Of a stretch of DNA of 64,000 bases, positions 42,530 to 51,784 are shown one piece after another. The stretch's first letter is position 1, and the number at the start of each line of letters is the position of its first letter. The notes under the pieces were generated by a model. The model saw nothing but the letters and a program-made list of their open reading frames with translations. It was not told where the DNA came from and did not search any database. The position numbers and the translations under genes were made by a program. Location of the stretch: contig NZ_JASNNW010000022.1 in the NCBI RefSeq assembly GCF_030165005.1, positions 1-64,000 of the forward strand, written 5' to 3'. This DNA comes from Blastococcus capsensis (GTDB lineage: Bacteria > Actinomycetota > Actinomycetes > Mycobacteriales > Geodermatophilaceae).

Positions 42530-44404
42530 ATGAGCTCGCTCCACCACGACCGCCTCCCCGAGGAAGGCGCGGCGCCGGCCGATCCGGTGGCCACCACGGC
42601 CACCGCGGCTCGCCGGACGACCCGTTCGTCCACCGCAGCCGTCGAGGGCACGGCCGGCTCCACGATCCCGCCGCAGCGCCAGGGGAAGGCGCGGTCCGCG
42701 GGGGGTCGCCGGGTCATCGGCTCGACCACCCGGACCGTCGGTGCGGCGACTGCCGGCGCGAAGGCTGTCACGGTGACTGCGGCCACCGCCAAGGTCGTGA
42801 ACGGGAAGACGACGACCGCCAGGGCTGCGACGCGGAAGGCGGCCGGGGCAGCGCGCACCGTCGCAGCGGCCACCAAGGCGCCTGCCGCCGCGAGGGCGGA
42901 GCTGAGGGCGACGGCGAAGCCCGCCACCGCCGAGGCGAACGCGACGAAGGCGGCGAAGCCGGCCGCGACGAAGGCGACGGCGTCGAAGGGCGTCTCCGCG
43001 AAGCCGGCCGCGACGAAGGCGACGGCGTCGAAGGCCGTCTCCGCGAAGCCGGCCACCACGAAGCCGGCCACCGCGAAGCCGGCCACCGCGAAGCCGGCCA
43101 CTGCGAAGGCAGCGGCGAAGCCGGCCACCGCGAAGCCGGCCACTGCGAAGGCAGCGGCGAAGCCGGCCACCGCGAAGCCGGCCACCACGAAGCCGGCCAC
43201 CACGAAGCCGGCCACCACGAAGCCGGCCACCACGAAGCCGGTCACTGCGAAGGCAGCGGCGAAGCCCGCCACCGCGGGGCCGGCGACGGAGCAGCCCGCC
43301 ACCACCGGCCGTGGCCGGCCGGCCGGCGGGCGTACCGACGCCGGGCACGGCGCCGAGACGTCGAGCACGGCGATGGTGACCGCCGCCCGTACCGCGGTGG
43401 TGCAGGTGACCGCGGCGGAGAGCACGGCGCCCCGCCGTCCGACGCCATACAGGCGCACCGCCATCGACGTGGGCGCCCAGGAGTCGGGCGTCGGCGCCGG
43501 CCTCGCCAAGACCCGGTCGGCGACCGCCGGGACCGCCCCGGTCGTGGTCGAGGACGCCCCGCCGGCCGCACCGACCCCAGCGCTCGTCGCCCCCGTGTCG
43601 GCCGACGTCGCCGGTGCCTCCCCGCTCGCCGCTGCTGGGGGCGTCGTCGCAGCCGCGGCCCAGGGGCGTACGGGCCTGTTCACCCGCCGTCCGCCTGCGG
43701 TGCGGCGTCGGCCGGCCGTCTACCTCGCCGCCGCCCTCATCGGCGCGCTCGGCATCAGCGGGGCGTCGGCGGCCCCGGCCGAGATCGAGACCCGGGCCGT
43801 GAGCCACTCGGTCAGCGTGGCCGAGCAGCTCGGTCTCGAACCGACCCCCCAGGTCGTGGTCGACGAGGACGCCGCCTCGCACCTGCGAGGTCTGGTGGCC
43901 AGTCGCAACGCCCGCGACGCCGAGCGGACTGCTGCCGCGGACGCCCAGGCAGAGGCCGACCGGCTCGCCGCCGAGGAGGCCGCACGGATCGCAGCCGAGG
44001 CGGCGCGTCCCAAGGTCGTCCACCCGGTCGAGGGAGCCCGGCTCACCAGCGGGTTCGGTGCGCGGTGGGGGACATTGCACCCGGGCGTGGACCTCGCCGC
44101 GCCGATGCGCACGCCCGAGCGTGCGGTCATGGACGGTGTCGTGCTCGAGGCGGGTCCGGCCGCCGGCTTCGGACTCGTCGTCTACATCGAGCACGACAAC
44201 GGCGACGTCACCGTGTACGGGCACATGGACGAGATCCTGGTGGAGCCCGGCCAGATCGTCCGCGCCGGCGACACGATCGCCCTGCTGGGCAACCGGGGGC
44301 AGTCGACCGGCCCGCACCTCCACTTCGAGGTGCACGTCGGCGGCCTCGACGGCCAGAAGGTGGACCCCCTACCGTGGCTGCGGCAGCGCGGCGTCCAGAT
44401 CTGA
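42530..44404 (+). CDS. M23 peptidase with long Lys-Pro-Ala-Thr repeat region
   Basis: A 624-residue protein. Residues about 60-250 are Ala/Lys/Thr/Pro-rich, with regular KPATT/KPATA units from 173 on, resembling histone H1 or HupB tails. A hydrophobic segment (RRPAVYLAAALIGALGISGA) follows near residue 400. A helical region of about 80 residues leads to the C-terminal LytM/M23 domain: His517 and Asp521 in HPGVDLA and the HxH pair 596-598 in GPHLHFEV bind zinc. It likely cuts peptidoglycan cross-links after membrane insertion or export. The basic repeats could bind teichoic-type polymers or DNA (inference). Confidence 0.85.
   Translation: MSSLHHDRLPEEGAAPADPVATTATAARRTTRSSTAAVEGTAGSTIPPQRQGKARSAGGRRVIGSTTRTVGAATAGAKAVTVTAATAKVVNGKTTTARAATRKAAGAARTVAAATKAPAAARAELRATAKPATAEANATKAAKPAATKATASKGVSAKPAATKATASKAVSAKPATTKPATAKPATAKPATAKAAAKPATAKPATAKAAAKPATAKPATTKPATTKPATTKPATTKPVTAKAAAKPATAGPATEQPATTGRGRPAGGRTDAGHGAETSSTAMVTAARTAVVQVTAAESTAPRRPTPYRRTAIDVGAQESGVGAGLAKTRSATAGTAPVVVEDAPPAAPTPALVAPVSADVAGASPLAAAGGVVAAAAQGRTGLFTRRPPAVRRRPAVYLAAALIGALGISGASAAPAEIETRAVSHSVSVAEQLGLEPTPQVVVDEDAASHLRGLVASRNARDAERTAAADAQAEADRLAAEEAARIAAEAARPKVVHPVEGARLTSGFGARWGTLHPGVDLAAPMRTPERAVMDGVVLEAGPAAGFGLVVYIEHDNGDVTVYGHMDEILVEPGQIVRAGDTIALLGNRGQSTGPHLHFEVHVGGLDGQKVDPLPWLRQRGVQI
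42956..43270 (+). repeat. in-frame tandem repeats in the M23 gene
   Basis: Two 45-base direct repeats (42956-43000, 43001-43045) differ at one base. They are followed from 43046 by many 15-base units of the form AAGCCGGCCACCACG or ACCGCG, each coding KPAT plus T or A, interrupted by AKAAA. Such a tract can change length by slippage without breaking the frame. Confidence 0.9.
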
Positions 44405-44425
44405 CCGCCCTCCACCGTGGGTGAC

Positions 44426-44461
44426 GACGCCCTCTGCCGGACCGCTCCGGTGAGGGGCGTC
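44426..44461 (+). terminator. hairpin after the M23 gene
   Basis: GACGCCCTC pairs with GAGGGGCGTC, with an inner CCGG/CCGG step. It starts 22 bases after the stop and probably ends the transcript. Confidence 0.55.
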
Positions 44462-44513
44462 GCGGGTGGGGGAGACTTCGGAGCCGGTCCGGAGCGGCGG
44501 AAGCGGAGGGGTG

Positions 44514-45437
44514 ATGGGGCACGGCCACGCGCACGGCCACGGGCCCGGGACGGCCTCGGGGCCGCAGCGCCGCCGGCTCGCCATCGTCCTGGTGCTCACC
44601 CTCGGCGTCCTGGCCGCCGAGGTGGTCGGCGCCGTCCTGTCCGGCTCCCTGGCCCTGCTGGCCGACGCGGGGCACATGGCCACCGATGCCGCCGGGATCG
44701 CGTTGGCACTGGGCGCCGTGGCCCTGGCCCAGCGGCCTGCCCGTGGGCGGCGCACCTTCGGCTGGCAGCGGGCGGAGATCCTCGCGGCGGTCGCCAACGG
44801 CCTGCTGCTGCTCGCCGTGGCCGGTTACGTCGTCGTGGAGGCGATCCGCCGGGTCGGGGATCCTCCGGAGGTCAGCTCGGGTCCGATGCTGGCCATCGCC
44901 GCCGTCGGGCTCGCGGTCAACCTGGCCGGCCTCGCGGTGCTGCACCGGGGCCGGGGCGAGTCGTTGAACGTCCGCGGCGCCTACCTCGAGGTCCTGGCCG
45001 ACGCCATGGGCTCGGTCGCCGTCATCATCGCCGGCGTAGTCATCGCGACCACCGGCTGGACGCCCGCCGACACGGTCGCCTCCCTGGTCATCGGCTTCCT
45101 CGTCGTGCCCCGGGCGTGGCTGCTCCTCAGGGACGCCCTGGACGTGCTCCTGGAGGCGGCGCCCCGTGGGGTGGACCTCGACCAGGTGCGCGCACACATC
45201 CTCCGGGTGGACGGCGTGCTGGGGGTGCACGACCTCCACGCCTGGACGATCACCTCGGGGCTACCCGTCCTCTCCGCGCACGTCGTGATCTCCGACGGCG
45301 CCCTGGCCGCCGGGCACGGCGGCCGGGTCCTCGACGCGCTCTGCGCCTGCCTGGGCGACCACTTCGACATGGCGCACTGCACGTTCCAGCTGGAGCCGGC
45401 GGGCCACGGCGCCCACGAGGCGCCGGTGCACGACTGA
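44514..45437 (+). CDS. cation diffusion facilitator (CDF) transporter
   Basis: A 307-residue inner-membrane metal/H+ antiporter with six membrane helices. The His-rich start GHGHAHGHGPG can bind zinc or cobalt. ALLADAGHMATDAAGIAL carries the transport-site residues; LEVLADAMGSVAVIIAGV is the second site in helix 5. The C-terminal cytosolic domain has GVLGVHDLHAWTITSGL. Exports divalent cations such as Zn2+; specificity not fixed. ATG 44514 (or GTG 44511) follows GGAGGGG. An upstream in-frame GTG is not supported. Confidence 0.93.
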   Translation: MGHGHAHGHGPGTASGPQRRRLAIVLVLTLGVLAAEVVGAVLSGSLALLADAGHMATDAAGIALALGAVALAQRPARGRRTFGWQRAEILAAVANGLLLLAVAGYVVVEAIRRVGDPPEVSSGPMLAIAAVGLAVNLAGLAVLHRGRGESLNVRGAYLEVLADAMGSVAVIIAGVVIATTGWTPADTVASLVIGFLVVPRAWLLLRDALDVLLEAAPRGVDLDQVRAHILRVDGVLGVHDLHAWTITSGLPVLSAHVVISDGALAAGHGGRVLDALCACLGDHFDMAHCTFQLEPAGHGAHEAPVHD

Positions 45438-45442
45438 AGAAG

Positions 45443-45486
45443 GGCCCCCTTCCTCTCCGCTCGGGGCGGGCTCCGCGAAGGGGGCC
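45443..45486 (+). terminator. long hairpin repeat, copy B
   Basis: GGCCCCCTTC (45443-45452) pairs with GAAGGGGGCC (45477-45486), with an inner GC-rich stem. It starts 6 bases after the CDF stop. Same family as the copy at 20982. Confidence 0.7.
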
Positions 45487-45549
45487 GCTCCAGCACGTCA
45501 CCGGGTGGGACAGTGGAGGGGCACGACGGGCAGGCAGGAGGAGATCGCG

Positions 45550-46512
45550 GTGGAGCACGGGCACCACTCGGGCATGTGGGTACCCGACCAGCCACCGACA
45601 TGGGGACGGCTGTTCCTGCCCCACCTGGACGGCTGGTCGGTGCTGGCGGTGCTGAGCATCGTCGCGCTGGTGGTCTACCTCGCGGCGGTCGTCCGGTTGC
45701 GCCGTTCCGGGGTCGCCTGGCCGTGGTGGCGAACGATGGCCTGGATCGGCGGCACCGCATCGCTGTTCGCGGTCACCGGCACCTGGCTCAACGGCTACAG
45801 CATGGTGGTCTTCAGCATCCACATGACCCAGCACATGGTGCTGTCACTGATCACGCCGCTGCTGCTGCTCCTGGCGGCACCGGTCACGCTGGCCCTGCGC
45901 ACGCTCCCGCGCGGCCGGGGTGCGGCGGGAGCGCCGCGTGCGCTGCTGCTCGACGCGCTGCACAGCCGGTTCGCCCGGTTCGTGGCCTCCCCGCTGTTCA
46001 CCGTGCCGCTGTTCATCGCCAGCCTCTACGGCGTCTACTTCACGCCGCTGTTCGACACGCTGATGTCCAGCCCCGCCGGGCACCAGTTCATGCTGGCGCA
46101 CTTCGTCGTCACCGGCTTGCTGTTCTTCGGGCCGATCGTCGCCCAGGACCCGTGGCCGCGGACCATGAGCTACCCCGGCCGGATGCTGGAGCTGTTCCTG
46201 CCGGTGCCCTTCCACGCCTTCTTCGGGGTGGCGATCATGATGGCCGGGTCGCTCGTCGTCGACTCGTTCGTCCAGCCGCCGGCCGGGTGGGGGATCGACC
46301 CGCTCGCCGACCAGGGCGTCGCCGGCGGCATCGTCTGGGCCTTCGGCGAACTGCCCACCGTGCTGGTGCTCGCGGTCGTCTTCTTCTCGTGGGCCCGGTC
46401 CGATGACCGGCGGGCCCGCACCCTCGACCGCGCGGCCGACCGGGACGGCGACGCGGAGCTCGTGGCCTACAACGCACGCCTCCGCGCGCTCGCCGGGAAC
46501 CGCAACACGTAG
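45550..46512 (+). CDS. ctaG: CtaG-type cytochrome c oxidase assembly protein
   Basis: A 320-residue polytopic membrane protein of the Caa3_CtaG family, with seven or more hydrophobic segments. Hallmarks are FSIHMTQHMVLSLITPLLLL, GHQFMLAHFVVTGLLFFGPI and FLPVPFHAFFGVAIM, in which conserved His residues may bind copper. Members help insert copper into oxidase. GTG 45550 is chosen because of AGGAGGAG seven bases upstream and the His-rich N-terminus EHGHHSGMW. A ctaD gene follows 2 kb downstream, which fits the role. Confidence 0.88.
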   Translation: MEHGHHSGMWVPDQPPTWGRLFLPHLDGWSVLAVLSIVALVVYLAAVVRLRRSGVAWPWWRTMAWIGGTASLFAVTGTWLNGYSMVVFSIHMTQHMVLSLITPLLLLLAAPVTLALRTLPRGRGAAGAPRALLLDALHSRFARFVASPLFTVPLFIASLYGVYFTPLFDTLMSSPAGHQFMLAHFVVTGLLFFGPIVAQDPWPRTMSYPGRMLELFLPVPFHAFFGVAIMMAGSLVVDSFVQPPAGWGIDPLADQGVAGGIVWAFGELPTVLVLAVVFFSWARSDDRRARTLDRAADRDGDAELVAYNARLRALAGNRNT

Positions 46513-46629
46513 GCGGCTCCCGCCGGCACGGTCCGCGACGACGGCGGCCGGAGGCCTCGGGGGAGGGGACTCGGCCGGGCCGATACGGCCGCTGGTCCGG
46601 GTGCCGTCCGGCGGACGACGGCGCACGGC

Positions 46630-47006
46630 TCACCCGGCGTGGACGACGGCGTCGCCCTCGACCGGCAGGTCCGCCGTGGTGGCCTCGATCATGAGGGTCG
46701 ACACCAGGTCCCCCCGCCGAGGAGGAGGAAGCCGCCGAAGGTCAGCGTGTGGGCGGTGACGATCCACTGCTGGCTGTGCCGTGCTGATGCCGAGGTCGGC
46801 GGTGCCGCGGGCAGGGCGATGGTGACGATCGTGGCGTCGAGGATGGCCAGCAGGACAGTCATGGCGATGACGCCGAAAGCAAGCCGGTGCATCTCGTACG
46901 GCTCGTCGGCGGAGCCCACCGAACCGGCGGCAGGAGCGGTGGGAACGGTTCGGTCACGGGACGTCCTCGGTCGTGCGGGAACGGGCCGGATCACCGGCCG
47001 GGAGAC
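46630..47006 (-). pseudogene. decayed DHA2-type MFS transporter fragment
   Basis: The frame from GTG 47006 shows VIAMTVLLAILDATIVTIAL and WIVTAHTLTFGGFLLLGG, the first two membrane helices of EmrB/QacA-type drug exporters, then stops at 46689. Between the helices the sequence is shifted: the family residues ADLGISTAQ appear only in another frame, so two compensating frameshifts are present. After the second helix the remaining 400 residues are gone; a different frame ending at 46630 (LMIEATTADLPVEGD) continues from an unknown gene. This is a remnant, not an active transporter. Confidence 0.7.
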
Positions 47007-47033
47007 GGCGTAGCGGCCTGCGACCATGGCGTC

Positions 47034-47543
47034 GTGCCCGTCTCGCTGGTGTTCACCTCCGACACGCACGTGCCGAAGCGGGCACGTGACCTACCCCCTG
47101 CCCTGTGGAGTGAGATCGCGGCCGCCGACGTCGTCGTCCACGCCGGGGACTGGGTGGACGCCGCGCTGCTCGATCTCTTCGAGCAGCGTGCCCACCGGCT
47201 CGTCGCGGTGCACGGGAACAACGACCACGGCGTGCTCCGGCAGCGGTTGCCGGAGGTCGCGCACGAAGAGATCGAGGGCCTCCGCTTCGCCGTCGTCCAC
47301 GAGACCGGGGACGCCAAGGGGCGTGAGGCGCGCTGCGCGGCGCGCTTCCCCGCTGCCGACGTCCTCGTCTTCGGGCACAGCCACATCCCCTGGGACACCA
47401 CGGCCCCGAACGGCCTGCGGCTGATCAACCCGGGGTCGCCGACCGACCGGCGGCGCCAGCCGCACGGCACGTTCGTCACCGCGGTCGCCGATGCCGGCCG
47501 GCTGCGGGACGTCGTCCTCCACCCGGTGCCGCCGCGCTCGTGA
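47034..47543 (+). CDS. YfcE/MJ0936-type metallophosphoesterase
   Basis: A 169-residue calcineurin-like phosphoesterase. Metal and catalytic motifs: FTSDTHVPK, HAGDW, HGNND and FGHSH, in the usual order, with LINPGSPTDRR near the end. Members hydrolyse phosphodiesters or monoesters with two metal ions. GTG 47034 starts 6 bases after GACCAT, compatible with a leaderless transcript. Its stop overlaps the start of the next gene by 4 bases. Confidence 0.9.
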   Translation: MPVSLVFTSDTHVPKRARDLPPALWSEIAAADVVVHAGDWVDAALLDLFEQRAHRLVAVHGNNDHGVLRQRLPEVAHEEIEGLRFAVVHETGDAKGREARCAARFPAADVLVFGHSHIPWDTTAPNGLRLINPGSPTDRRRQPHGTFVTAVADAGRLRDVVLHPVPPRS

Positions 47544-48406
47544 GCGTTCGCCCGCCGCTGCCGCAGGCCGCCGTCGCCCTGCTGGCCTGCCCCTCCTGCG
47601 CCGCACCGCTGGCGGCCGACGAGGGGAAGGGCGCGCTGCGCTGTTCCGCTGGGCACTCCTTCGACCGCGCCCGGCACGGGCACGTGACGCTGCTCCCGCC
47701 GGGGCACCGGCCCCCGTCGGGTGACTCGGCGCAGATGGTGGCGGACCGGATGTCCTTCCTCGCGGCCGGCCACTACGCCGGCATCAGCGCGGCTCTCGGG
47801 GATGCGGTGCTCACCGGCGAGGGGACGGCGCCGTCGACGCTGCTCGACCTGGGCGGCGGCACCGGGCAGCACCTGGCCGCCGTTCTCGACCGCGCTCCCG
47901 CGGCGACCGGCGTGGTGCTGGACTCCTCGACCTACGCGGCCCGCCGGGCTGCCCGGGCGCATCCGCGGGCCATGGCGGTCGTGGCGGACACGTGGGCGCG
48001 GCTGCCCGTGCGCGACGGCGCCCTCGACCGGGTGCTGGTCGTCTTCGCCCCGCGCAACGGCGCGGAGATCGCCCGGGTGCTGCGTCCCGACGGCCGGCTG
48101 GTCGTGGTGACCCCCGCGCCCGACCACCTCGCCGAGATCGTCGGCCCCCTCGGCCTGCTGCGGGTGGATCCGGACAAGGGGGAGCGGCTGAGCGCGTCGC
48201 TGGGGCCCCACCTGCGGTCGGTGGCGACGACCGCGCACCGGCAGATGCTGCTCCTGGACCGCGCCGCCGTGGCGACCCTGGTCGGGATGGGCCCCCACGC
48301 GCGGCACCTCACCGCCGACGGCCTGGCCGCGTCGCTGGGCCGTCTTCCCAGGTCGGTGACGGTCACGATCTCGGTGGACGTCGCCTCCTACCGGCGGGCC
48401 CGGTGA
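47540..48406 (+). CDS. RlmA-type rRNA (guanine-N1) methyltransferase family protein
   Basis: A 288-residue SAM methyltransferase. An N-terminal zinc finger (CPSCAAPL...CSAGHSFD) precedes [14 protein letters not shown] and a Rossmann core with [16 protein letters not shown] and [19 protein letters not shown]. This is the layout of RlmA(I)/(II), which methylate G745 or G748 of 23S rRNA; RlmA(II) members give tylosin tolerance. Which base is modified here cannot be read. GTG start shares GTGA with the upstream phosphoesterase gene. Confidence 0.87.
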   Translation: MSVRPPLPQAAVALLACPSCAAPLAADEGKGALRCSAGHSFDRARHGHVTLLPPGHRPPSGDSAQMVADRMSFLAAGHYAGISAALGDAVLTGEGTAPSTLLDLGGGTGQHLAAVLDRAPAATGVVLDSSTYAARRAARAHPRAMAVVADTWARLPVRDGALDRVLVVFAPRNGAEIARVLRPDGRLVVVTPAPDHLAEIVGPLGLLRVDPDKGERLSASLGPHLRSVATTAHRQMLLLDRAAVATLVGMGPHARHLTADGLAASLGRLPRSVTVTISVDVASYRRAR

Positions 48407-48470
48407 TCCGTCCGGCGCGCCCCCACCGCCCGTCCTGAGCCGTCCGCCGGCACGGTCTAAGCTGCGACGC

Positions 48471-50228
48471 GTGACGATTGCACCGGCGCCCATCGTGAGC
48501 CGGCCCAGCCCGGCTCACGTGGTCGAGAAGGGCTCGCGGCTGTCGAACCTGCTGCGGACCACCGACCACAAGACCATCGGTCTGATGTACATGACCGTCT
48601 CGTTCGTGTTCTTCATCCTGGGCGGGCTGATGGCCATGCTCATGCGTGGCGAGCTGGGGCGGCCGGGTCTGCAGTTCCTCTCCCCGGAGCAGTACAACCA
48701 GCTGGTCACCATGCACGGCACGATCATGCTGCTGATGTTCGCGACGCCGCTGTTCTTCGCGTTCTCGAACCTGATCATGCCGCTGCAGATCGGCTCGCCC
48801 GACGTCGCCTTCCCGCGGCTGAACGCGCTGTCGTTCTGGCTCTTCCTCTTCGGCAGCCTGATCGTGGTGTCCGGCTTCCTCACCCCCGGCGGCGCGGCCG
48901 ACTTCGGCTGGTACGCCTACGTCCCGCTGTCGGACGCGGTGCACTCCCCGGGCCCCGGCGCCAGCATGTGGTTCGCCGGCCTGGCGGTGAGCGGCCTGGG
49001 CACGATCCTCGGTGCCGTCAACTTCATCACCACGATCGTCTGCCTCCGGGCGCCGGGGATGACGTTGTTCCGGATGCCGATCTTCACCTGGAACACGCTG
49101 GTCACCAGCCTGCTGGTCCTGTTCGCCTTCCCGATCCTCACCGCCGCGCTCATGGGCATGCTGGCCGACCGCAACCTCGGCGCCCTGATCTTCTCGGAAG
49201 AGAACGGTGGGCCCATGCTGTGGCAGCACCTGTTCTGGTTCTTCGGGCACCCCGAGGTCTACATCATCGCGCTGCCGTTCTTCGGCATCGTCACCGAGAT
49301 CATCCCGGTCTTCGCCCGCAAGCCGCTGTTCGGCTACAAGGGCATGGTCTTCGCCACCATCTCCATCGGGGCGCTCTCGCTGGCCGTGTGGGCCCATCAC
49401 ATGTACGCCACCGGGGCGGTGCTGCTGCCGTTCTTCGCCTTCCTGACCTACCTGATCGCCGTCCCGACCGGTATCAAGTTCTTCAACTGGATCGGCACCA
49501 TGTGGCGCGGTCAGATGACCTTCGAGACGCCGATGCTGTTCTCGGTCGGCTTCATGATCACCTTCCTCCTCGGTGGTCTGACCGGTGTGCTCCTGGCCAG
49601 CCCGCCGCTGGACTGGCACGTCAACGACAGCTACTTCGTCGTGGCCCACTTCCACTACGTCGTCTTCGGCACCGTGGTGTTCGCCGCCTACGCCGGCATC
49701 TACTTCTGGTTCCCGAAGATGTGCGGCCGGATGATGGACGAGCGGCTGGGGAAGCTGCAGTTCTGGATGACGTTCATCGGCTTCCACGGCACCTTCCTGA
49801 TCCAGCACTGGCTGGGCAGCTCGGGCATGCCGCGCCGGTACGTCGACTACCTGCCCACCGACGGCTTCACCACGATGCACGCGATCTCGACGGTCTTCTC
49901 CTTCGTGCTGGGGGCGGCCACCATCCCGTTCATCTACAACGTGGTGCGGTCGTGGAAGTACGGGAAGCTCGCCCTGCGCGACGACCCGTGGGGCCACGGC
50001 AACTCCCTGGAGTGGGCGACCTCCTCGCCGCCGCCGCGGCACAACTTCGTGGAGATCCCGCGGATCCGCTCCGAGCGCCCGGCGTTCGAGGCCCACTACC
50101 CGCACCTCCTCCAGCGGCTGCAGGACGAGGCGCACGCCGGCAAGCGCCACGAGCCCTACGGCGGTGTGAGCGAGCTGGTCAGCGGCACCGGTCCCCGGCA
50201 GGGTGAGAAGGACCCCGACCCGACCTGA
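48471..50228 (+). CDS. ctaD: cytochrome c oxidase subunit I
   Basis: A 585-residue membrane protein with 12 helices, the catalytic subunit of aa3-type oxidase. Haem and copper ligands are visible: [23 protein letters not shown] with the His-Tyr cross-link, [10 protein letters not shown] and [15 protein letters not shown]. It reduces O2 to water and pumps protons. GTG start lies 7 bases after TAAGCT, a likely -10 box, so translation may be leaderless. Subunits II and III are not adjacent. A long hairpin repeat follows the stop. Confidence 0.97.
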   Translation: MTIAPAPIVSRPSPAHVVEKGSRLSNLLRTTDHKTIGLMYMTVSFVFFILGGLMAMLMRGELGRPGLQFLSPEQYNQLVTMHGTIMLLMFATPLFFAFSNLIMPLQIGSPDVAFPRLNALSFWLFLFGSLIVVSGFLTPGGAADFGWYAYVPLSDAVHSPGPGASMWFAGLAVSGLGTILGAVNFITTIVCLRAPGMTLFRMPIFTWNTLVTSLLVLFAFPILTAALMGMLADRNLGALIFSEENGGPMLWQHLFWFFGHPEVYIIALPFFGIVTEIIPVFARKPLFGYKGMVFATISIGALSLAVWAHHMYATGAVLLPFFAFLTYLIAVPTGIKFFNWIGTMWRGQMTFETPMLFSVGFMITFLLGGLTGVLLASPPLDWHVNDSYFVVAHFHYVVFGTVVFAAYAGIYFWFPKMCGRMMDERLGKLQFWMTFIGFHGTFLIQHWLGSSGMPRRYVDYLPTDGFTTMHAISTVFSFVLGAATIPFIYNVVRSWKYGKLALRDDPWGHGNSLEWATSSPPPRHNFVEIPRIRSERPAFEAHYPHLLQRLQDEAHAGKRHEPYGGVSELVSGTGPRQGEKDPDPT

Positions 50229-50233
50229 GGAAG

Positions 50234-50288
50234 GGCCCCTCGCCCCCCACGCCTCGCTCCGCTCGGCGCGGGACCCTGCGAGGGGGCC
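50234..50288 (+). terminator. long hairpin repeat, copy C
   Basis: GGCCCCTCGC (50234-50243) pairs with GCGAGGGGGCC (50278-50288), enclosing an inner stem nearly identical to copy A. It starts 6 bases after the ctaD stop. Confidence 0.7.
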
Positions 50289-50409
50289 GTTCCAGCGCGT
50301 CACCTGATGCCCCGCCGGCCCGGAGGCCGGCGGGGCGTCGCGCGTCCGGGGTGGACGCGGACGAGGGGACCCGCCGGGAGTCGCCCGGACGGTGCGGCAC
50401 GATGGCGGG

Positions 50410-51675
50410 GTGCCACTCGACCCCGCTCCGCACCACAGCCCTGCGCCGCTCCCGCAGGTCCCGCGCGCGGTGCTGACCGTCACCGGCGCGGACCGGCCCG
50501 GTGTCACCGCCCGGCTGTTCGCCGCCCTCGCCCGCAGCGAGGCGGACGTGCCGGCGGTCGAGGTCCTCGACGTCGAGCAGGTGGTCGTCCACGGGCACCT
50601 GGTGCTCGGGGTCGTCGTCGGCGCGGCCGCCACCGACGGCGGCCCCGCCGTCGACGAGCCGACTCTTCTCGCCCACCTGCGCCGGGTGGCGGACGACGTC
50701 TCGACGGCGGTCGGCGTGGAGGTGACCGTGGAGTCGGCATCCGCCACCCCGGCGCGGGAGGGTGCGGCCGGGCGGGCGCACCACGTCATCGTGCTCGGCC
50801 GGCCCGTCCCTCCGGAGGCCGTGGCGGGCGCCACCCGTGCCATCGCGGGCATCGGCGGCAACATCGACGCCATCCGGCGGCTCTCGGACTACCCGGTGAC
50901 CAGCTTCGAGCTGACCGTGTCGGGGGCAGAGGCGACGGCGCTGCGCACGTCGCTGGCATCGGTGGCGGCCTCCACCGGTGCGGACATCGCCGTCGAGCGG
51001 GCGGGCCTGGCGCGGCGCAGCAAGCGGCTGATCGTGCTCGACGTGGACTCCACCCTGGTGCGCGGCGAGGTCATCGACGAGCTCGCCGCCCGCGCCGGCC
51101 GGGCGGCGGAGGTCGCCCGGATCACCGCCGCGGCCATGAACGGCGAGCTGGACTTCGCCAAATCGCTCCGGGCCCGGGTCGCCGTGCTCGCCGGCCTGCC
51201 GGTGGAGGTGCTCGACGAGGTGCGCGAGCACCTGGTCCTCACCCCGGGAGCGCGCACCCTGATCCGGACGCTGCAGCGCCTCGGCTTCCGCTGCGGGATC
51301 GTCAGCGGCGGCTTCACCCAGATCACCGACCCGCTGGCCGAGAGCCTCGGGCTGGACTTCGCGGCGGCCAACACCCTCGAGGTGGTCGACGGCCGGCTCA
51401 CCGGGGGACTCGTCGGAGAGATCGTGGACCGTCCGGGGAAGGCGCGTGCGCTGGCCCGGTTCGCGGAGCAGTACGGCATCCCGCTGGAGCAGACGGTCGC
51501 GGTCGGGGACGGCGCCAACGACCTGGACATGCTCAACGCGGCGGGGCTCGGCATCGCGTTCAACGCCAAGCCGATCGTGCGGGAGCAGGCGCACACGGCG
51601 CTCAACCAGCCGTACCTCGACGCCGTCCTGCAGGTGCTCGGCTTCACGAGGGACGAGGTCCTCGACGCCGAATAA
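50410..51675 (+). CDS. serB: phosphoserine phosphatase
   Basis: About 421 residues: two N-terminal ACT-like domains (AVLTVTGADRPGVTARLF and a second near residue 125) and a HAD phosphatase. Catalytic motifs: LIVLDVDSTLVRGEVIDELA, IVSGGFTQITDPLAE, Lys in DRPGKARALARFA and VGDGANDLDML. It forms serine from phosphoserine; the ACT parts can bind serine. GTG 50410 is preferred because CACGAT lies 6 bases before it; GTG 50392 is also in frame. Serine feeds the O-phosphoserine-dependent cysteine route further right only indirectly. Confidence 0.95.
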   Translation: MPLDPAPHHSPAPLPQVPRAVLTVTGADRPGVTARLFAALARSEADVPAVEVLDVEQVVVHGHLVLGVVVGAAATDGGPAVDEPTLLAHLRRVADDVSTAVGVEVTVESASATPAREGAAGRAHHVIVLGRPVPPEAVAGATRAIAGIGGNIDAIRRLSDYPVTSFELTVSGAEATALRTSLASVAASTGADIAVERAGLARRSKRLIVLDVDSTLVRGEVIDELAARAGRAAEVARITAAAMNGELDFAKSLRARVAVLAGLPVEVLDEVREHLVLTPGARTLIRTLQRLGFRCGIVSGGFTQITDPLAESLGLDFAAANTLEVVDGRLTGGLVGEIVDRPGKARALARFAEQYGIPLEQTVAVGDGANDLDMLNAAGLGIAFNAKPIVREQAHTALNQPYLDAVLQVLGFTRDEVLDAE

Positions 51676-51716
51676 CCACCCCGTCCACCGCGACGATCAG
51701 GGAACCTGACCGTGCA

Positions 51717-51752
51717 GCGTCCTCCCTCACGGAACACCGTGAGGGAGGACGC
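51717..51752. terminator. perfect 16-bp hairpin between serB and pncA
   Basis: GCGTCCTCCCTCACGG and CCGTGAGGGAGGACGC pair perfectly around AACA. Placed between convergent genes, it can stop both transcripts. A partial copy of one arm (GTGAGGGAGGACG) follows at 51759-51771. Confidence 0.85.
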
Positions 51753-51784
51753 TGGATGGTGAGGGAGGACGTCGATCGGCGGGC

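Noticed and set aside
43046-43270. Regular short repeats that could suggest a CRISPR array
   Set aside because: The 15-base units are contiguous without unique spacers and stay in frame with the peptidase gene.
42455-44335. A 626-codon minus-strand frame opposite the M23 gene
   Set aside because: Repetitive Gly/Arg/Leu translation mirrors the KPAT repeats on the other strand; the M23 domain proves the plus-strand gene.
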